Positions 18,329-27,794 of a DNA stretch of 64,000 bases are shown in pieces (position 1 is the stretch's first letter; the number at the start of each line of letters is the position of its first letter). The stretch is from assembly GCF_009932395.1 (NCBI RefSeq), contig NZ_LSRS01000004.1, positions 37,075 to 101,074 of the forward strand, written 5' to 3'. Below the pieces are notes generated by a model, which saw nothing but the letters and a program-made list of their open reading frames with translations, was not told the origin of the DNA and did no database searches. The DNA is from Sporotomaculum syntrophicum. Its GTDB lineage: Bacteria; Bacillota; Desulfotomaculia; Desulfotomaculales; Desulfallaceae. A program made the translations under genes and the position numbers.

Positions 18329-19444
18329 ATGGTGGACCCGCGGATTACTAAGTTGGCTCAAAACTTAATCAGATACTCCTGCGCCTTACAGCGCGGAGAA
18401 AAGATTTTAATAGAAAACACAGGTTTTGAGGCACCGCTGGTTAAGGAGTTAATTAAAGAGGCCTATCGCGTTGGCAGCCTGCCCTTTGTTTCATTAAAGG
18501 ACAGTTCTGTTGAAAGAGCCTGGCTGCTGGGGGCGGAGGAAGAACAGGTAAAGATGCGTGCTCATTTCGAAGCAGTAAGAATGCAAGAAATGGATGCCTA
18601 TATCGGTATCCGCTCGGGGGGAAATAGTTCCGAACTCGCAGATGTGCCCTCGGAAAAAATGGATTTATACAATAAATACTTCTTCAAAATAGTGCATGAA
18701 AATATTCGGGTGGCTAAAACCAAGTGGGTTGTCTTAAGATACCCGTCACCGTCCATGGCTCAACAAGCTGTTACCAGCACAGAAGCGTTTGAAGACTATT
18801 ACTTCAATGTCTGCAACCTTGATTACGCCAAAATGTCAAGGGCTATGGAACCATTGGTTGAATTAATGGAACGCACTGATCGAGTTAGAATTAACGGTCG
18901 TGATACTGCTTTAACCTTCTCCATCAAAGGCCTGCCGGCCATTAAATGCTCCGGTTTAAGAAATATCCCTGACGGCGAGGTTTACTCGGCGCCGGTTAAG
19001 GAATCGGTAAACGGTTATATAACTTATAATACGCCGTCCCAGTTCCAAGGGTTTGTTTATGAACGGCTCAAGCTGGAATTTCGTAACGGGCAAATCGTCA
19101 AAGCAACAGCCAACGACCCGGAGCGGCTCAACAAAGTCCTGGATACCGATGAAGGGGCCAGGTATATCGGTGAATTTGCCCTGGGTGTTAACCCGTACAT
19201 TACTAAGCCCATGAAGGACACCTTGTTTGATGAAAAAATAGCCGGCTCCTTTCATTTTACTCCGGGCAGCTCCTATGATGAATGCTTCAATGGCAACAAA
19301 TCTGCCATCCACTGGGACCTGGTCTGCATCCAAACACCCGAATATGGCGGTGGTGAAATTTATTTTGATGATGTACTGGTTAGAAAAGACGGCCGGTTCG
19401 TTATAAAAGAACTTGAGGGTTTAAATCCGGAAAACTTGAAGTGA
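18329..19444 (+). CDS. Aminopeptidase, M29 family
   Basis: Removes N-terminal residues from peptides in a metal-dependent reaction. The 371 residues match M29 (thermophilic aminopeptidase/AmpS) throughout: LIENTGFEAPLVKELIKEAY, a central IRSGGNSSELADVPSEKM, and the metal-ligand region near the C-terminus with GEFALGVNPYI, SSYDECFNGNKSAIHWDLV and GGGEIYFDDVLVRKDGRF. ATG follows AAGGAGG. It is first of a two-gene unit with a small acidic protein. Confidence 0.9.
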   Translation: MVDPRITKLAQNLIRYSCALQRGEKILIENTGFEAPLVKELIKEAYRVGSLPFVSLKDSSVERAWLLGAEEEQVKMRAHFEAVRMQEMDAYIGIRSGGNSSELADVPSEKMDLYNKYFFKIVHENIRVAKTKWVVLRYPSPSMAQQAVTSTEAFEDYYFNVCNLDYAKMSRAMEPLVELMERTDRVRINGRDTALTFSIKGLPAIKCSGLRNIPDGEVYSAPVKESVNGYITYNTPSQFQGFVYERLKLEFRNGQIVKATANDPERLNKVLDTDEGARYIGEFALGVNPYITKPMKDTLFDEKIAGSFHFTPGSSYDECFNGNKSAIHWDLVCIQTPEYGGGEIYFDDVLVRKDGRFVIKELEGLNPENLK

Positions 19445-19476
19445 TGATTAAAAACACAATTCTGGAGGTGAAATTA

Positions 19477-19623
19477 ATGGTTCATAAAAAGAAGTATGGA
19501 GAGGAATTTATACCCCGGCCCGATACTAAGTACGGACCTGGATTGGACAACCTGAATACCGCCCAGGGTGAAGAAACGGACCCCTTAGCTGCCTTTAACG
19601 CAGAAAAGGAGTCCGGCGATTAA
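19477..19623 (+). CDS. Small acidic hypothetical protein, 48 aa
   Basis: Not recognised. A short polar protein (VHKKKYGEEFIPRPDTKYGPGLD then a Glu/Asp-rich tail) starting at an ATG behind TCTGGAGGTG, 32 bases after the aminopeptidase stop and converging on the M24 peptidase gene. An in-frame start at 19441 overlaps the aminopeptidase stop and has a worse ribosome site. No membrane segment. Confidence 0.6.
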   Translation: MVHKKKYGEEFIPRPDTKYGPGLDNLNTAQGEETDPLAAFNAEKESGD

Positions 19624-19629
19624 CTGTTA

Positions 19630-20814
19630 TTACTCCAGATAAATAATCTTTTCATCAAACAGCGTCAAGGTTTCCAGTCCATTTTCCCCGACGACATACG
19701 TGTTTTCTATCCCTACGGCGCCTTCGGGGAAAATGAATTTTGGCTCTATAGCAATCACCATTCCCTTTTCCAGCGGGATTTTAAATCCTGGTGCCAGAAC
19801 CGGCCATTCATTGAGCTCTATACCCACTCCATGTCCGAGAAAAGGCACCGGCTCGGGGTAGCCCATAAAATATTCCCCGTACCCTGATGCAGCAGCTATG
19901 TTGCTGGCCTGCCGATAAACGTCCTCGCACATTACGCCCGGCACAGCCATTTGCTGGACAGCCTCTTGAATGCGGCAAGCTGCCTCATAAGCTTGAACAA
20001 GTTTATCGGGCAGCCCGCCGATACAAAATATCCGGGTCATGTCTGCCAGATAGCCGTCTCGAACCGCTACATAGTCGATCATGACGGGCTCATTTCTGGC
20101 GATTTTTTTATAGCCCGCACCCTGGGGAAAAGTAATGCTCACCCCGGGACCCCCGGTGGGACTTTCCATACTGCTGGGTACGGCTCCGTTGGTGCCCGAC
20201 AGTATATGACCATAAGAAACATCCTGGTTAAAACCTCGCATTCTCACCACGCCCTCATGACCCGCCAGGCGATACACTGCCTCCAGCTGACCCGCTAATT
20301 CCAGCTCGGTTATACCCTCTTTTAAATAATCTTTAACTCGCGAATAAAGAGTGTAATTCAGCCGGGCAGCATCCCGAAGCAGCTCCAACTCATACGCTGA
20401 CTTAACCATGCGCACGGTCCGGATTAATCCGCTGATATCCACAATTTGAACGGTCTTAAACAGCTTTTGATAAAGCTGGAACAAGGCCACCGGCACTACG
20501 TCCAGTTCAAACCCCAGGGTAGTGATGTTATCATAACCATACTCACTCAATACTTTAGGCAAATCCTTCACGTTAGCCAGATGGATAATATCGTCTAATG
20601 CCGATTCTCCCCGGGCACGGACAAAGCTTTTCTTAACCATTAATACAGGCTTGCCCTCAGCGGGAATATACAGGTGACCGCGCTGGGTGGTGCCGGCAAA
20701 ATAAAACATATCTGTGTTTTCCATGATTAACGCACCGCCAATACCCTTTTGCACTAGTAACTCTTGCAAAGCAGCAACCCGCCTGGTTAGTTCTCCTGCC
20801 GGTGTTAGCCTCAC
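19630..20814 (-). CDS. M24 family Xaa-Pro peptidase
   Basis: Creatinase/prolidase-type two-domain protein of 394 residues. The N-terminal domain includes GGALIMENTDMFYFAGTTQ. The C-terminal pita-bread domain carries the dimetal ligands in VMIDYVAVRDGYLADMTRIF (two Asp), FLGHGVGIELNEWP (His), AIEPKF (Glu) and IENTY (Glu). Cleaves Xaa-Pro bonds in peptides; cytoplasmic, as no signal peptide is present. It ends seven bases from the convergent small gene. Confidence 0.9.
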   Translation of the reverse strand: MRLTPAGELTRRVAALQELLVQKGIGGALIMENTDMFYFAGTTQRGHLYIPAEGKPVLMVKKSFVRARGESALDDIIHLANVKDLPKVLSEYGYDNITTLGFELDVVPVALFQLYQKLFKTVQIVDISGLIRTVRMVKSAYELELLRDAARLNYTLYSRVKDYLKEGITELELAGQLEAVYRLAGHEGVVRMRGFNQDVSYGHILSGTNGAVPSSMESPTGGPGVSITFPQGAGYKKIARNEPVMIDYVAVRDGYLADMTRIFCIGGLPDKLVQAYEAACRIQEAVQQMAVPGVMCEDVYRQASNIAAASGYGEYFMGYPEPVPFLGHGVGIELNEWPVLAPGFKIPLEKGMVIAIEPKFIFPEGAVGIENTYVVGENGLETLTLFDEKIIYLE

Positions 20815-20976
20815 TTACAACACCTCGCTTTAAATATTACTTAGTGTTAAATACCATTAAAAGTTATAAAAACCTTCAAAATTTTTCAAGCAAACTGTGA
20901 TATAATGCAACAAATAACTCAATATTTCGTCTTATTATGTAGAGCGGGCAGATTATCCTGGAGAGGAAGTATTTTT

Positions 20977-21981
20977 ATGCGATCTGTATGTTTACGCATT
21001 TTAGCCGTGGTTATAGTAATACTGGGTGTTTGTCTTTGTTTTTTGTGCATTTTCCCAACCCTTGCCCACGCACCGTCCAGCTCTACTGTGCAAATAAACG
21101 GGGTAAAAATAAGCGGGGCTCAAGCGCCCTCCGAAGTTAAACAAACTATAAATCAGCGGACCGGTCAACCTGGCCAACCCCCACAACAGCCGGTTAATAA
21201 TAACGACTTATCTGAACAGGCCGCTACATCCGGCACCGGCCAAATTGTCGCTGCTGTTGATGAGCCAACCGAGCAATCAAACCCGGAGAACATAGCCGAG
21301 ACCCAGGCAAGCTTATCCCCGCCGGTAACGCCGTCACCTCCGGAGCAGCCAATTAACCAATTATCCGACCAGCTAATTAGAAGAGTAAATGGTGTTAATA
21401 ATCTGGTAGCCATAACCTTTGACGATGGTCCTGTTCCCCAAATAACCGCGCAATATCTGGCAGTATTGGACAAGCTCAATGTCCGGGCTACTTTTTTTAT
21501 GGTTGGCCAAAATATAAATCAATATCCCGAGTTGGCGTGTAAAGTGGTGCGCTATGGCAATGAAATTGGCAGTCATTCCTGGCGACACGCCAAGTTGGAC
21601 AAGCTAACGGCGGACGAAATTGGCGAAGACCTGAGCCTTGCGGAATACCATGTGCAGATTAATTTAGGCCAACCGGTTAACCTGTTCCGCCCCCCTTATG
21701 GCATACGCAATGATACAATACTGGCAGTAGCGAACGAGCTTGGCTATCAGGTAATTATCTGGGATGTTGACCCACGTGACTGGGAGGATCCTCCCCCGGA
21801 GTATATTGTAGCGAGCGTACTCGGGCAAGTTCAACCAGGTTCAATTATCCTTCTGCATGAAGGTCACCCCAACACGCTAAAGGCTTTGCCGGTCATTATC
21901 CAGAAATTACGGGAGCGCGGTCTTGAACCGGTAACTGTCTCTGAATTGTTAAGCCATAACCCGGCACAGCCGACAGTATAG
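20977..21981 (+). CDS. Secreted polysaccharide deacetylase (NodB domain)
   Basis: Removes acetyl groups from peptidoglycan or another N-acetylated glycan at the cell surface. A signal peptide or anchor (LRILAVVIVILGVCLCFLCIF) is followed by a Pro/Gln-rich linker of about 100 residues and a NodB domain with VAITFDDGP, NEIGSHSWRHAKLDKL (His metal ligands), LFRPPYGIRN and SIILLHEGH. Start at ATG 20977 behind GAGAGGAAG; an in-frame ATG at 20905 has no ribosome site. Similar proteins act in spore cortex or wall modification. Confidence 0.88.
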   Translation: MRSVCLRILAVVIVILGVCLCFLCIFPTLAHAPSSSTVQINGVKISGAQAPSEVKQTINQRTGQPGQPPQQPVNNNDLSEQAATSGTGQIVAAVDEPTEQSNPENIAETQASLSPPVTPSPPEQPINQLSDQLIRRVNGVNNLVAITFDDGPVPQITAQYLAVLDKLNVRATFFMVGQNINQYPELACKVVRYGNEIGSHSWRHAKLDKLTADEIGEDLSLAEYHVQINLGQPVNLFRPPYGIRNDTILAVANELGYQVIIWDVDPRDWEDPPPEYIVASVLGQVQPGSIILLHEGHPNTLKALPVIIQKLRERGLEPVTVSELLSHNPAQPTV

Positions 21982-22029
21982 TTATCTTGGCAGCATCAGG
22001 CAAGCCGGCAACTTTAACTCTTTTACCTT

Positions 22030-22199
22030 ACCCAGCTTACGATGCTTTATGTGATTTCTGTACGTTAGACCAGAAGTTTACCTCCGGCTTCTTTCACATT
22101 CACCTCGCATGAACACAATTGCCCTTGGCTATGTGCTTGGCACAATCAGCCCGCACTAGGGACTTCACTATTAGACTGCGCCCATGCCCGGGCGCAAGA
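22030..22199 (+). other. Possible mobile-element remnant
   Basis: Noncoding stretch containing ACGTTAGACCAGAAGTTTAC, CTCCGGCTTCTTTCAC and CCCATGCCCGGGCGCA. From memory this string resembles a sequence that recurs beside group II introns in Firmicutes, with small deletions here. No reverse transcriptase is present. The identification is tentative and needs a database search. Confidence 0.3.
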
Positions 22200-22240
22200 A
22201 AGCATCGGTCTGCCGGCTGGCAGACCGATGCTTATTTTAC
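22200..22240. terminator. Strong bidirectional terminator between deacetylase and ileS
   Basis: AAGCATCGGTCTGCC and GGCAGACCGATGCTT form a 15-bp perfect stem around a four-base loop, followed by ATTTTA. It sits between convergent genes and can serve both. Confidence 0.75.
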
Positions 22241-22277
22241 AACATTCCATAGCAATAGGAAGTAATTTTTCCACAAG

Positions 22278-25085
22278 TTACTCAATACCGGTTTTACCAG
22301 TATGTTCCAATACCTCAGCACAACGAGGACAGGTCTCGGGATGTGCGGTGTGTTGACCTACCTGTTCATGATACATCCAGCAACGGGAGCACTTGGCACC
22401 GGCAGCCCGGGTTACGCCTACGGCCAGGCCGGTAAATTCGTCACTTTCCATAGACGCTGCGGTCCGCTCGGCAAATGCATGCAGGGTGACCCCGGAAACA
22501 ATAAACAGCATGGCCAGATCATGGTTGTAGGGCTCGATCAGCTCGGTCATTCTTTCGTCGGCGTACAGGTGTATTCTGGCTTCCAGGGCATTGCCGATGA
22601 TCTTTTCCTGGCGGGCTTTTTCTAACGCCCTGGTCACCAGACCACGCAACTTCATCAGCTGTCCCCATTTTTCTTCCAGAGCCGCATCCAGATACCGGTC
22701 ATCCGGTTCCGGCATGTCGGTTAGCTGGACACTGACCGGAGCATCCGCCGCTTTGGGAATGTAATTCCACATCTCTTCAGTAGTGTAAGCCAGTATGGGA
22801 GCCAGCAAGCGTACAAGTGTGTGCAGTGACTTGTACATCACTGTTTGGGCGGAGCGGCGCTGCTCAGAATCCGCTTCCTCGCAGTAAAGCCGGTCTTTAA
22901 TGATGTCCAAGTACTGGTTGCTCATATCCACCGTGCAATAATGGTGGATAGCGTGATAGACCACATGAAATTCGTAACTACGGTAGGCTTCAAGCACTCG
23001 CTCAATAAGCCGCTGCAGTTTTAACATGGCATAGCGGTCAAGCTCTAACATCCTTTCATACGGCACACTGTCCTGTTCGGGCTTGAAGTCATATAGGTTC
23101 CCCATCATAAACCGGCAAGTATTTCTAATTTTACGGTAGGCCTCGGTTAATTGTTTAAGAATGTTTGGCGAAACCGCCAAGTCGCTCCGGTAGTCCGCTG
23201 AAGAAACCCAGAGGCGCAAGATATCGGCACCCATTTGCTTAATAACCTTTAATGGGTCAACTACATTGCCCAGTGACTTACTCATTTTGCGGCCATTTTC
23301 GTCCACCAAAAAGCCGTGGGTAAGCACCGCCCGGTAGGGAGCCTGCCCCGTCACCGCCACCGATGTGCTCAGCGAGGAGTTAAACCAGCCGCGGTGCTGG
23401 TCACTGCCCTCCAGGTATAAATCAGCCGGCCAGCTAAGGTCGGGCCAGATGTCCGGCTCATCCAGTACAGCCAGGTGGCTGGAGCCACTGTCAAACCACA
23501 CATCCATGATATCGGTTTCTTTAGTAAATTCCGCAGCACCACAGTCCGGGCAGGTTAGTCCCGGTGGTACCAGTTCTGCCGCTTCCCGGGCAAACCAAAC
23601 GTCCGAGCCATGTTCCCGGAACAGTATTTGCAACCGGCTGATAGTTTCGTCATTGACGATTTCCTTGTTACAAGCTTTACAATAGAATATGGGAATGGGT
23701 ACCCCCCAGGTGCGCTGACGGGAAATACACCAGTCGCCCCGGTTAGCCACCATATTATGAATTCTATCCCGGCCCCAGGCGGGAATCCAGCGAACTTTGT
23801 CTATTTCATCCAGGGCTGTCTGGCGGAAACCGTCAATGGAAGCAAACCACTGCTCGGTAGCCCGGAAAAATACCGGTTTTTTACAACGCCAGCAGTGGGG
23901 GTACTGGTGGCTGATTTTGTCGGACTTGATTAATACGTTTTTCCCCTTGAGGGTTTCCAGGATAATATCGTTGGCCTCATGATATATTTGCCCGGCAAAT
24001 TGTCCGGCCTCATCTGTAAACCGGCCCCGGCCGTCCACAGGTGAAAGAATGGGCAAATTATATTTCAGACCAACCAAATAGTCTTCATGACCATGCCCGG
24101 GGGCGGTGTGCACGCAACCTGTGCCTGCATCCAACGTGACATGGTCGCCCAGGATAATCACTGAGTCGCGGTCGATAAATGGATGCCCGCAGACAATGCC
24201 TTCTAAGTCTTTCCCTTTGTACCGGCCGCCAATGTTTCCTTCTGCCAAACCGGTTTCATGTAAAAAAGCGTCCTTAAGCTCTTTGGCGACGAGCATCTTT
24301 TGTCCATCCAGCTCCATAAGAATATAATCATAGTCAGGGTGCAGGGTAATGGCCATGTTAGCCAGCAGCGTCCAGGGAGTAGTGGTCCAGATCACTACAT
24401 AAGTATCTTCCTCCGGTAAAATGTCCTTGCCATCCCGTACCGGGAATTTAACATATATTGAGGGTGATTTTTTATCAGCGTATTCTACCTCGGCCTCGGC
24501 CAGTGCTGTTTCACAGGTAGCACACCAGTACACCGGCTTTAAACCTTTGTAAATGTAGCCCCGTTTAGCCATTTCCCCAAACACACCGATTTGGCGGGCT
24601 TCAAAGTGCGGCATCAAAGTTACATAGGGATGCTCCCAATCTCCCCGCACGCCTAGACGTTTAAATTCTTCCCGCTGAATGTCTACAAACTGCAGTGCGT
24701 ATTCCTTGCACTTTTGCCGAAATTCAACCGTATCCACAGCATGGCGGTTAAGGCCTAAGTTTTTTATAGCCTGCTGTTCAATGGGCAGGCCGTGGGTATC
24801 CCAGCCCGGTACATAAGGGGCATCGTAGCCCGTCATCGAGTGGTATTTAACGATGATATCCTTGAGTACCTTATTTAATGTGTGCCCCAGGTGAATATGT
24901 CCATTGGCGTAGGGCGGTCCGTCATGCAGAATAAATTTAGGCTTACCGCTGTTGTGCTGCTGTACCAGGCGATAAATATCGTTTTGCTCCCAGAATTTCA
25001 TAATTTCCGGCTCTCGCTGGGGCAAATTGCCCCGCATGGGAAAGTCTGTTTTAGGTAAATTAAGCGTCTTCCCGTAATCCATCAT
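22278..25085 (-). CDS. ileS: Isoleucyl-tRNA synthetase
   Basis: Charges tRNA-Ile. 935 residues, with the HIGH-type motif in PPYANGHIHLGHTLNK, the editing-domain region TTTPWTLLANMAI, the KMSKS loop MSKSLGNVVDP and a C-terminal zinc finger CSRCWMYHEQ...CPRCAEVL, as in the bacterial type. Two adjacent ATGs (25085 and 25082) are possible, behind GAGGTG. A tRNA-Ile-sensing T-box leader lies directly upstream. It is downstream of the ylm genes, as in other Firmicutes. Confidence 0.97.
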   Translation of the reverse strand: MMDYGKTLNLPKTDFPMRGNLPQREPEIMKFWEQNDIYRLVQQHNSGKPKFILHDGPPYANGHIHLGHTLNKVLKDIIVKYHSMTGYDAPYVPGWDTHGLPIEQQAIKNLGLNRHAVDTVEFRQKCKEYALQFVDIQREEFKRLGVRGDWEHPYVTLMPHFEARQIGVFGEMAKRGYIYKGLKPVYWCATCETALAEAEVEYADKKSPSIYVKFPVRDGKDILPEEDTYVVIWTTTPWTLLANMAITLHPDYDYILMELDGQKMLVAKELKDAFLHETGLAEGNIGGRYKGKDLEGIVCGHPFIDRDSVIILGDHVTLDAGTGCVHTAPGHGHEDYLVGLKYNLPILSPVDGRGRFTDEAGQFAGQIYHEANDIILETLKGKNVLIKSDKISHQYPHCWRCKKPVFFRATEQWFASIDGFRQTALDEIDKVRWIPAWGRDRIHNMVANRGDWCISRQRTWGVPIPIFYCKACNKEIVNDETISRLQILFREHGSDVWFAREAAELVPPGLTCPDCGAAEFTKETDIMDVWFDSGSSHLAVLDEPDIWPDLSWPADLYLEGSDQHRGWFNSSLSTSVAVTGQAPYRAVLTHGFLVDENGRKMSKSLGNVVDPLKVIKQMGADILRLWVSSADYRSDLAVSPNILKQLTEAYRKIRNTCRFMMGNLYDFKPEQDSVPYERMLELDRYAMLKLQRLIERVLEAYRSYEFHVVYHAIHHYCTVDMSNQYLDIIKDRLYCEEADSEQRRSAQTVMYKSLHTLVRLLAPILAYTTEEMWNYIPKAADAPVSVQLTDMPEPDDRYLDAALEEKWGQLMKLRGLVTRALEKARQEKIIGNALEARIHLYADERMTELIEPYNHDLAMLFIVSGVTLHAFAERTAASMESDEFTGLAVGVTRAAGAKCSRCWMYHEQVGQHTAHPETCPRCAEVLEHTGKTGIE

Positions 25086-25109
25086 AACACCTCAATCATC
25101 ATGATATGG

Positions 25110-25390
25110 CAATAAAAAACCGCCCCGGTAAAGGGACGGATATTTTCCGTGGTACCACCCTGCTTGAACCGACACCGGCGCTTCGCCCGGCTATCGGTCC
25201 CACTTGCTTTACCGGTAACGGCGGCAACCGTACAGACCTAATCTCCCAAAGGATTTCAGCCGTCGCCTCCCGGGTGATTTTCAAGCGGTTCAAACTACAC
25301 CCGGCTCGCACCTCACCCGGGTTCTCTGAGCAGCCGCACCGTTTACTCTTCCCGCTCACCGGCGCTTTATACCAATATTTATAGCTAACC
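25110..25390 (-). promoter_or_regulatory. T-box riboswitch upstream of ileS
   Basis: The leader transcript on the minus strand has the T-box core AGGGTGGTACCACGG at about 25144-25158, followed by a GC-rich terminator stem and a T-run at 25110-25140 (CGTCCCTTTACCGGGGCGG then TTTTTT). Upstream Stem I features include CAGAGAACCCGGG and GTGCGAGCC, and an ATC triplet in GAAAATCACCC that would be the isoleucine specifier. Uncharged tRNA-Ile should favour the antiterminator and read-through into ileS. Confidence 0.92.
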
Positions 25391-25417
25391 CATTATATTA
25401 TAACAGCACCCGTTCAG

Positions 25418-25705
25418 TCAATAATAGAGCTTGTCCAGCACTTGCCTGGCAGTTAGCCCTTCCACCCGCACCGTTTTATTGCGCCCGGTATGCCCCTGGC
25501 TAACCGTCACCTGTCCCTTGGCTACTCCCAGCAGTTCGGCGATAAAAGAACAGCAGGCTTTGTTAGCCGCTCCGTCCACCGGCGGAGCCGTGATACGTAT
25601 TTTCAAGGCACCTTCCATAACTCCGGCAACCTGGTTATTAGCGGCACGGGGCTGTACCCGTATTTTTATGGACACGCCTGCGCTATCCTCTTTAATATCC
25701 AGCAT
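25418..25705 (-). CDS. yggU: DUF167 (YggU) family protein
   Basis: Small conserved protein with the family pattern VSIKIRVQPRAANNQVAGV...LKIRITAPPVDGAANKA and LGVAKGQVTVSQGHTGRNKTVRV. Function unknown in bacteria. ATG 25705 follows GAAAGGTGAAG; the open frame continues 20 codons upstream without support. Sits between ylmH and ileS in the ylm cluster. Confidence 0.88.
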   Translation of the reverse strand: MLDIKEDSAGVSIKIRVQPRAANNQVAGVMEGALKIRITAPPVDGAANKACCSFIAELLGVAKGQVTVSQGHTGRNKTVRVEGLTARQVLDKLYY

Positions 25706-25827
25706 AGGCTTCACCTTTCTTCGGCTGTGATTTAAGTTTGCATTAAATCTATGTCGGGATGCCATAACCCTGCGCGAGAAATTTCAATGGATCGGAACTT
25801 TCTAACGGGTAAACCAAATATAACGGG

Positions 25828-26622
25828 TTAACGGGCAGATCCGTAACGATGCAACAGCAAAGTTGTGCGGCCTTTTTTAGTCTGCCCGCCGGTTTGCTCC
25901 ACGGCTACCCGGCCGCGCCCCCGGGCTGAAATTATATCCCCGGGACGCACGGGCGCGGCAGGCTCCAGGCATAGGCGCCAGTTGAGATATATTTTACCGG
26001 CTGCAATTTCTCGAGACATTTTAGTCCTGGACAGGCCAAGGCCATGGGCAGCCACAGAATCCAGGCGCAAAGATTGCACAGTAACCTTTATTTCACGATA
26101 ATCCCGAACCGGCGCCTTTAGTGCAGCCCGGTTTATTGCACTTACCGAAACCCCAACCCGGCCAACACTGGTTAGCCCCATTTGAATGAATTCGGACACC
26201 TCGGTGGCCACGATGATCTGAGCACCTTCCTCGCCCACCAATATGTCACCTAACTTTTCCCTGCGCAGCCCCAGACCCAGCAAAGCCCCAAGATAGTCCC
26301 GGTGTGTAACGGTATTGAATCGAAAGCTGCCCTGCACTGCAAGAAAACTCAGCCCGGCATCTACATCCCCGGCAACCAGGTAATCCGGAAAAATTAATAC
26401 CCGCGACCGTTCCGCCGCGGGATAACCACCGTCCACCGCCACCGCCAGCCCGGGAATATAACCCACTGTCCGGACAATCATGGCGCAACGATAAGGATTA
26501 TAAAAGTCTGTTACCTGAGGCCGGTGGCTTTTCCCGGTCACTTCCGCCAGATCCAACGCCCTGGCTAAAATCTCCCGGTCCTCCGAATTAGTTGCCAGGT
26601 TCTCCAATTTATCCAGATGCAT
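25828..26622 (-). CDS. ylmH: YlmH-type S4-domain RNA-binding protein
   Basis: About 264 residues with the YlmH N-terminal region (DFYNPYRCAMIVRTVGYIPGL, GAQIIVATEVSEFIQ) and a C-terminal S4 domain (VQSLRLDSVAAHGLGLSRTK, YLNWRL, ARGRGRVAV). In Bacillus-type bacteria it helps rescue stalled ribosomes and is encoded by the division cluster. ATG 26622 follows GGGGTGAA; a GTG three codons upstream is possible. Confidence 0.9.
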   Translation of the reverse strand: MHLDKLENLATNSEDREILARALDLAEVTGKSHRPQVTDFYNPYRCAMIVRTVGYIPGLAVAVDGGYPAAERSRVLIFPDYLVAGDVDAGLSFLAVQGSFRFNTVTHRDYLGALLGLGLRREKLGDILVGEEGAQIIVATEVSEFIQMGLTSVGRVGVSVSAINRAALKAPVRDYREIKVTVQSLRLDSVAAHGLGLSRTKMSREIAAGKIYLNWRLCLEPAAPVRPGDIISARGRGRVAVEQTGGQTKKGRTTLLLHRYGSAR

Positions 26623-26661
26623 CCTATTCACCCCGTTGACAACAATCCTGACCGGTTCAGT

Positions 26662-26934
26662 TTAATAAATACCGATTGAACGCAATATATAGATGATAAA
26701 ATTACCCGCTAATTGCACGGCTAAAAGGGCAAAAATTGGGGAGAAGTCTATCATACCTATCGTAGGAATCAGCCTTCTAAAGAAGCCCAGTACCGGCTCG
26801 GTCATCTCTATAATAAATCTGACCACCGGGTGGTAGGGGTTCACCCTGACCCAGGATAGGATAATGCGAATAAAAATTAACCAGGTATATACCTCAAATG
26901 CATAATATACTACAGTTGTAATGCCAATATTCAT
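26662..26934 (-). CDS. yggT: YggT family membrane protein
   Basis: 90 residues with two membrane segments and the family motif IRIILSWVRVNPYHPVVRFIIEMTEPVLGFFRRLIPTIGMIDFSP (starting near residue 22). Associated with division and osmotic or pigment phenotypes in other bacteria; precise role unclear. Placed between proC and ylmH as in the standard ylm order. Confidence 0.92.
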   Translation of the reverse strand: MNIGITTVVYYAFEVYTWLIFIRIILSWVRVNPYHPVVRFIIEMTEPVLGFFRRLIPTIGMIDFSPIFALLAVQLAGNFIIYILRSIGIY

Positions 26935-26950
26935 AATTCACCCCGTTTGG

Positions 26951-27775
26951 TTATTTGGCTTCTCCGGACAATTCAGCGGAACGCCGGCTGGCTCTCTCCA
27001 CCGCCCGGTACATCGCAGCCCTGATACCGCTTTCCTCCAGGGCAAACAATCCCTCTATGGTAGTACCTCCGGGAGTGGTTACCATATCCTTAAGCACCGC
27101 CGGTGAACGGCCGGTTTCTTGAATCATCCGGGCAGACCCCAGCATAGTTTGGGATGCTAGAATCAATGCCACATCTCGCGGTAGCCCCATGCGGACACCA
27201 GCATCAGCCAGCGCTTCGGCTATGATATACATATATGCCGGACCACTGCCACTAAGACCGGTTACCGCATCCATAAGTTTTTCAGGCACCGGCACCGCCC
27301 GGCCCACCGCACTGAATAAACTCAGTGCCAGCTGCTGGTGCCGGTCCAGAGCCCACCGGCCGCAGCATACCGCCGTGGCCCCGGCACTAAGCAACGCCGG
27401 AGTATTAGGCATGGCGCGCACCACCGGCACCTGGCCGGCGAGGTATTTTTCTATGTATGTGGTAGAAATACCCGCGGCAATAGAAATCACTATCTGACCA
27501 GAGCTAAACCGGCTGCCTGTTTCGGCCAAAACCTCACTCATTACAAACGGTTTCACAGCCAAAATTACTATATCTGCATGATTAATCACAGTACTGTTGT
27601 CAGTAGTTACCCCAATAGCGAATTTTTCTTTTAAATAAGCCCTGCGTTGCTCACTTATATCACTGGCCATTATCTGTTGAGCAGGTAACAGTCCGGCACC
27701 GGTGATGCCGGTGAGCAGCGCTTCAGCCATTGCCCCGCCGCCGATAAAGCCGAGTTTTTTTCCATTAAGAGACAT
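26951..27775 (-). CDS. proC: Pyrroline-5-carboxylate reductase
   Basis: Final step of proline synthesis: reduces pyrroline-5-carboxylate with NAD(P)H. N-terminal Rossmann motif LGFIGGGAMAEALLTG, ADIVILAVKPFV, and the C-terminal signature AVTGLSGSGPAYMYIIAEALADAGVRMGLP. 274 residues, usual length. ATG follows GGAAGGAAG. Embedded in the ylm cluster, as often in Clostridia. Confidence 0.95.
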   Translation of the reverse strand: MSLNGKKLGFIGGGAMAEALLTGITGAGLLPAQQIMASDISEQRRAYLKEKFAIGVTTDNSTVINHADIVILAVKPFVMSEVLAETGSRFSSGQIVISIAAGISTTYIEKYLAGQVPVVRAMPNTPALLSAGATAVCCGRWALDRHQQLALSLFSAVGRAVPVPEKLMDAVTGLSGSGPAYMYIIAEALADAGVRMGLPRDVALILASQTMLGSARMIQETGRSPAVLKDMVTTPGGTTIEGLFALEESGIRAAMYRAVERASRRSAELSGEAK

Positions 27776-27794
27776 AAATTTCTTCCTTCCGTGC

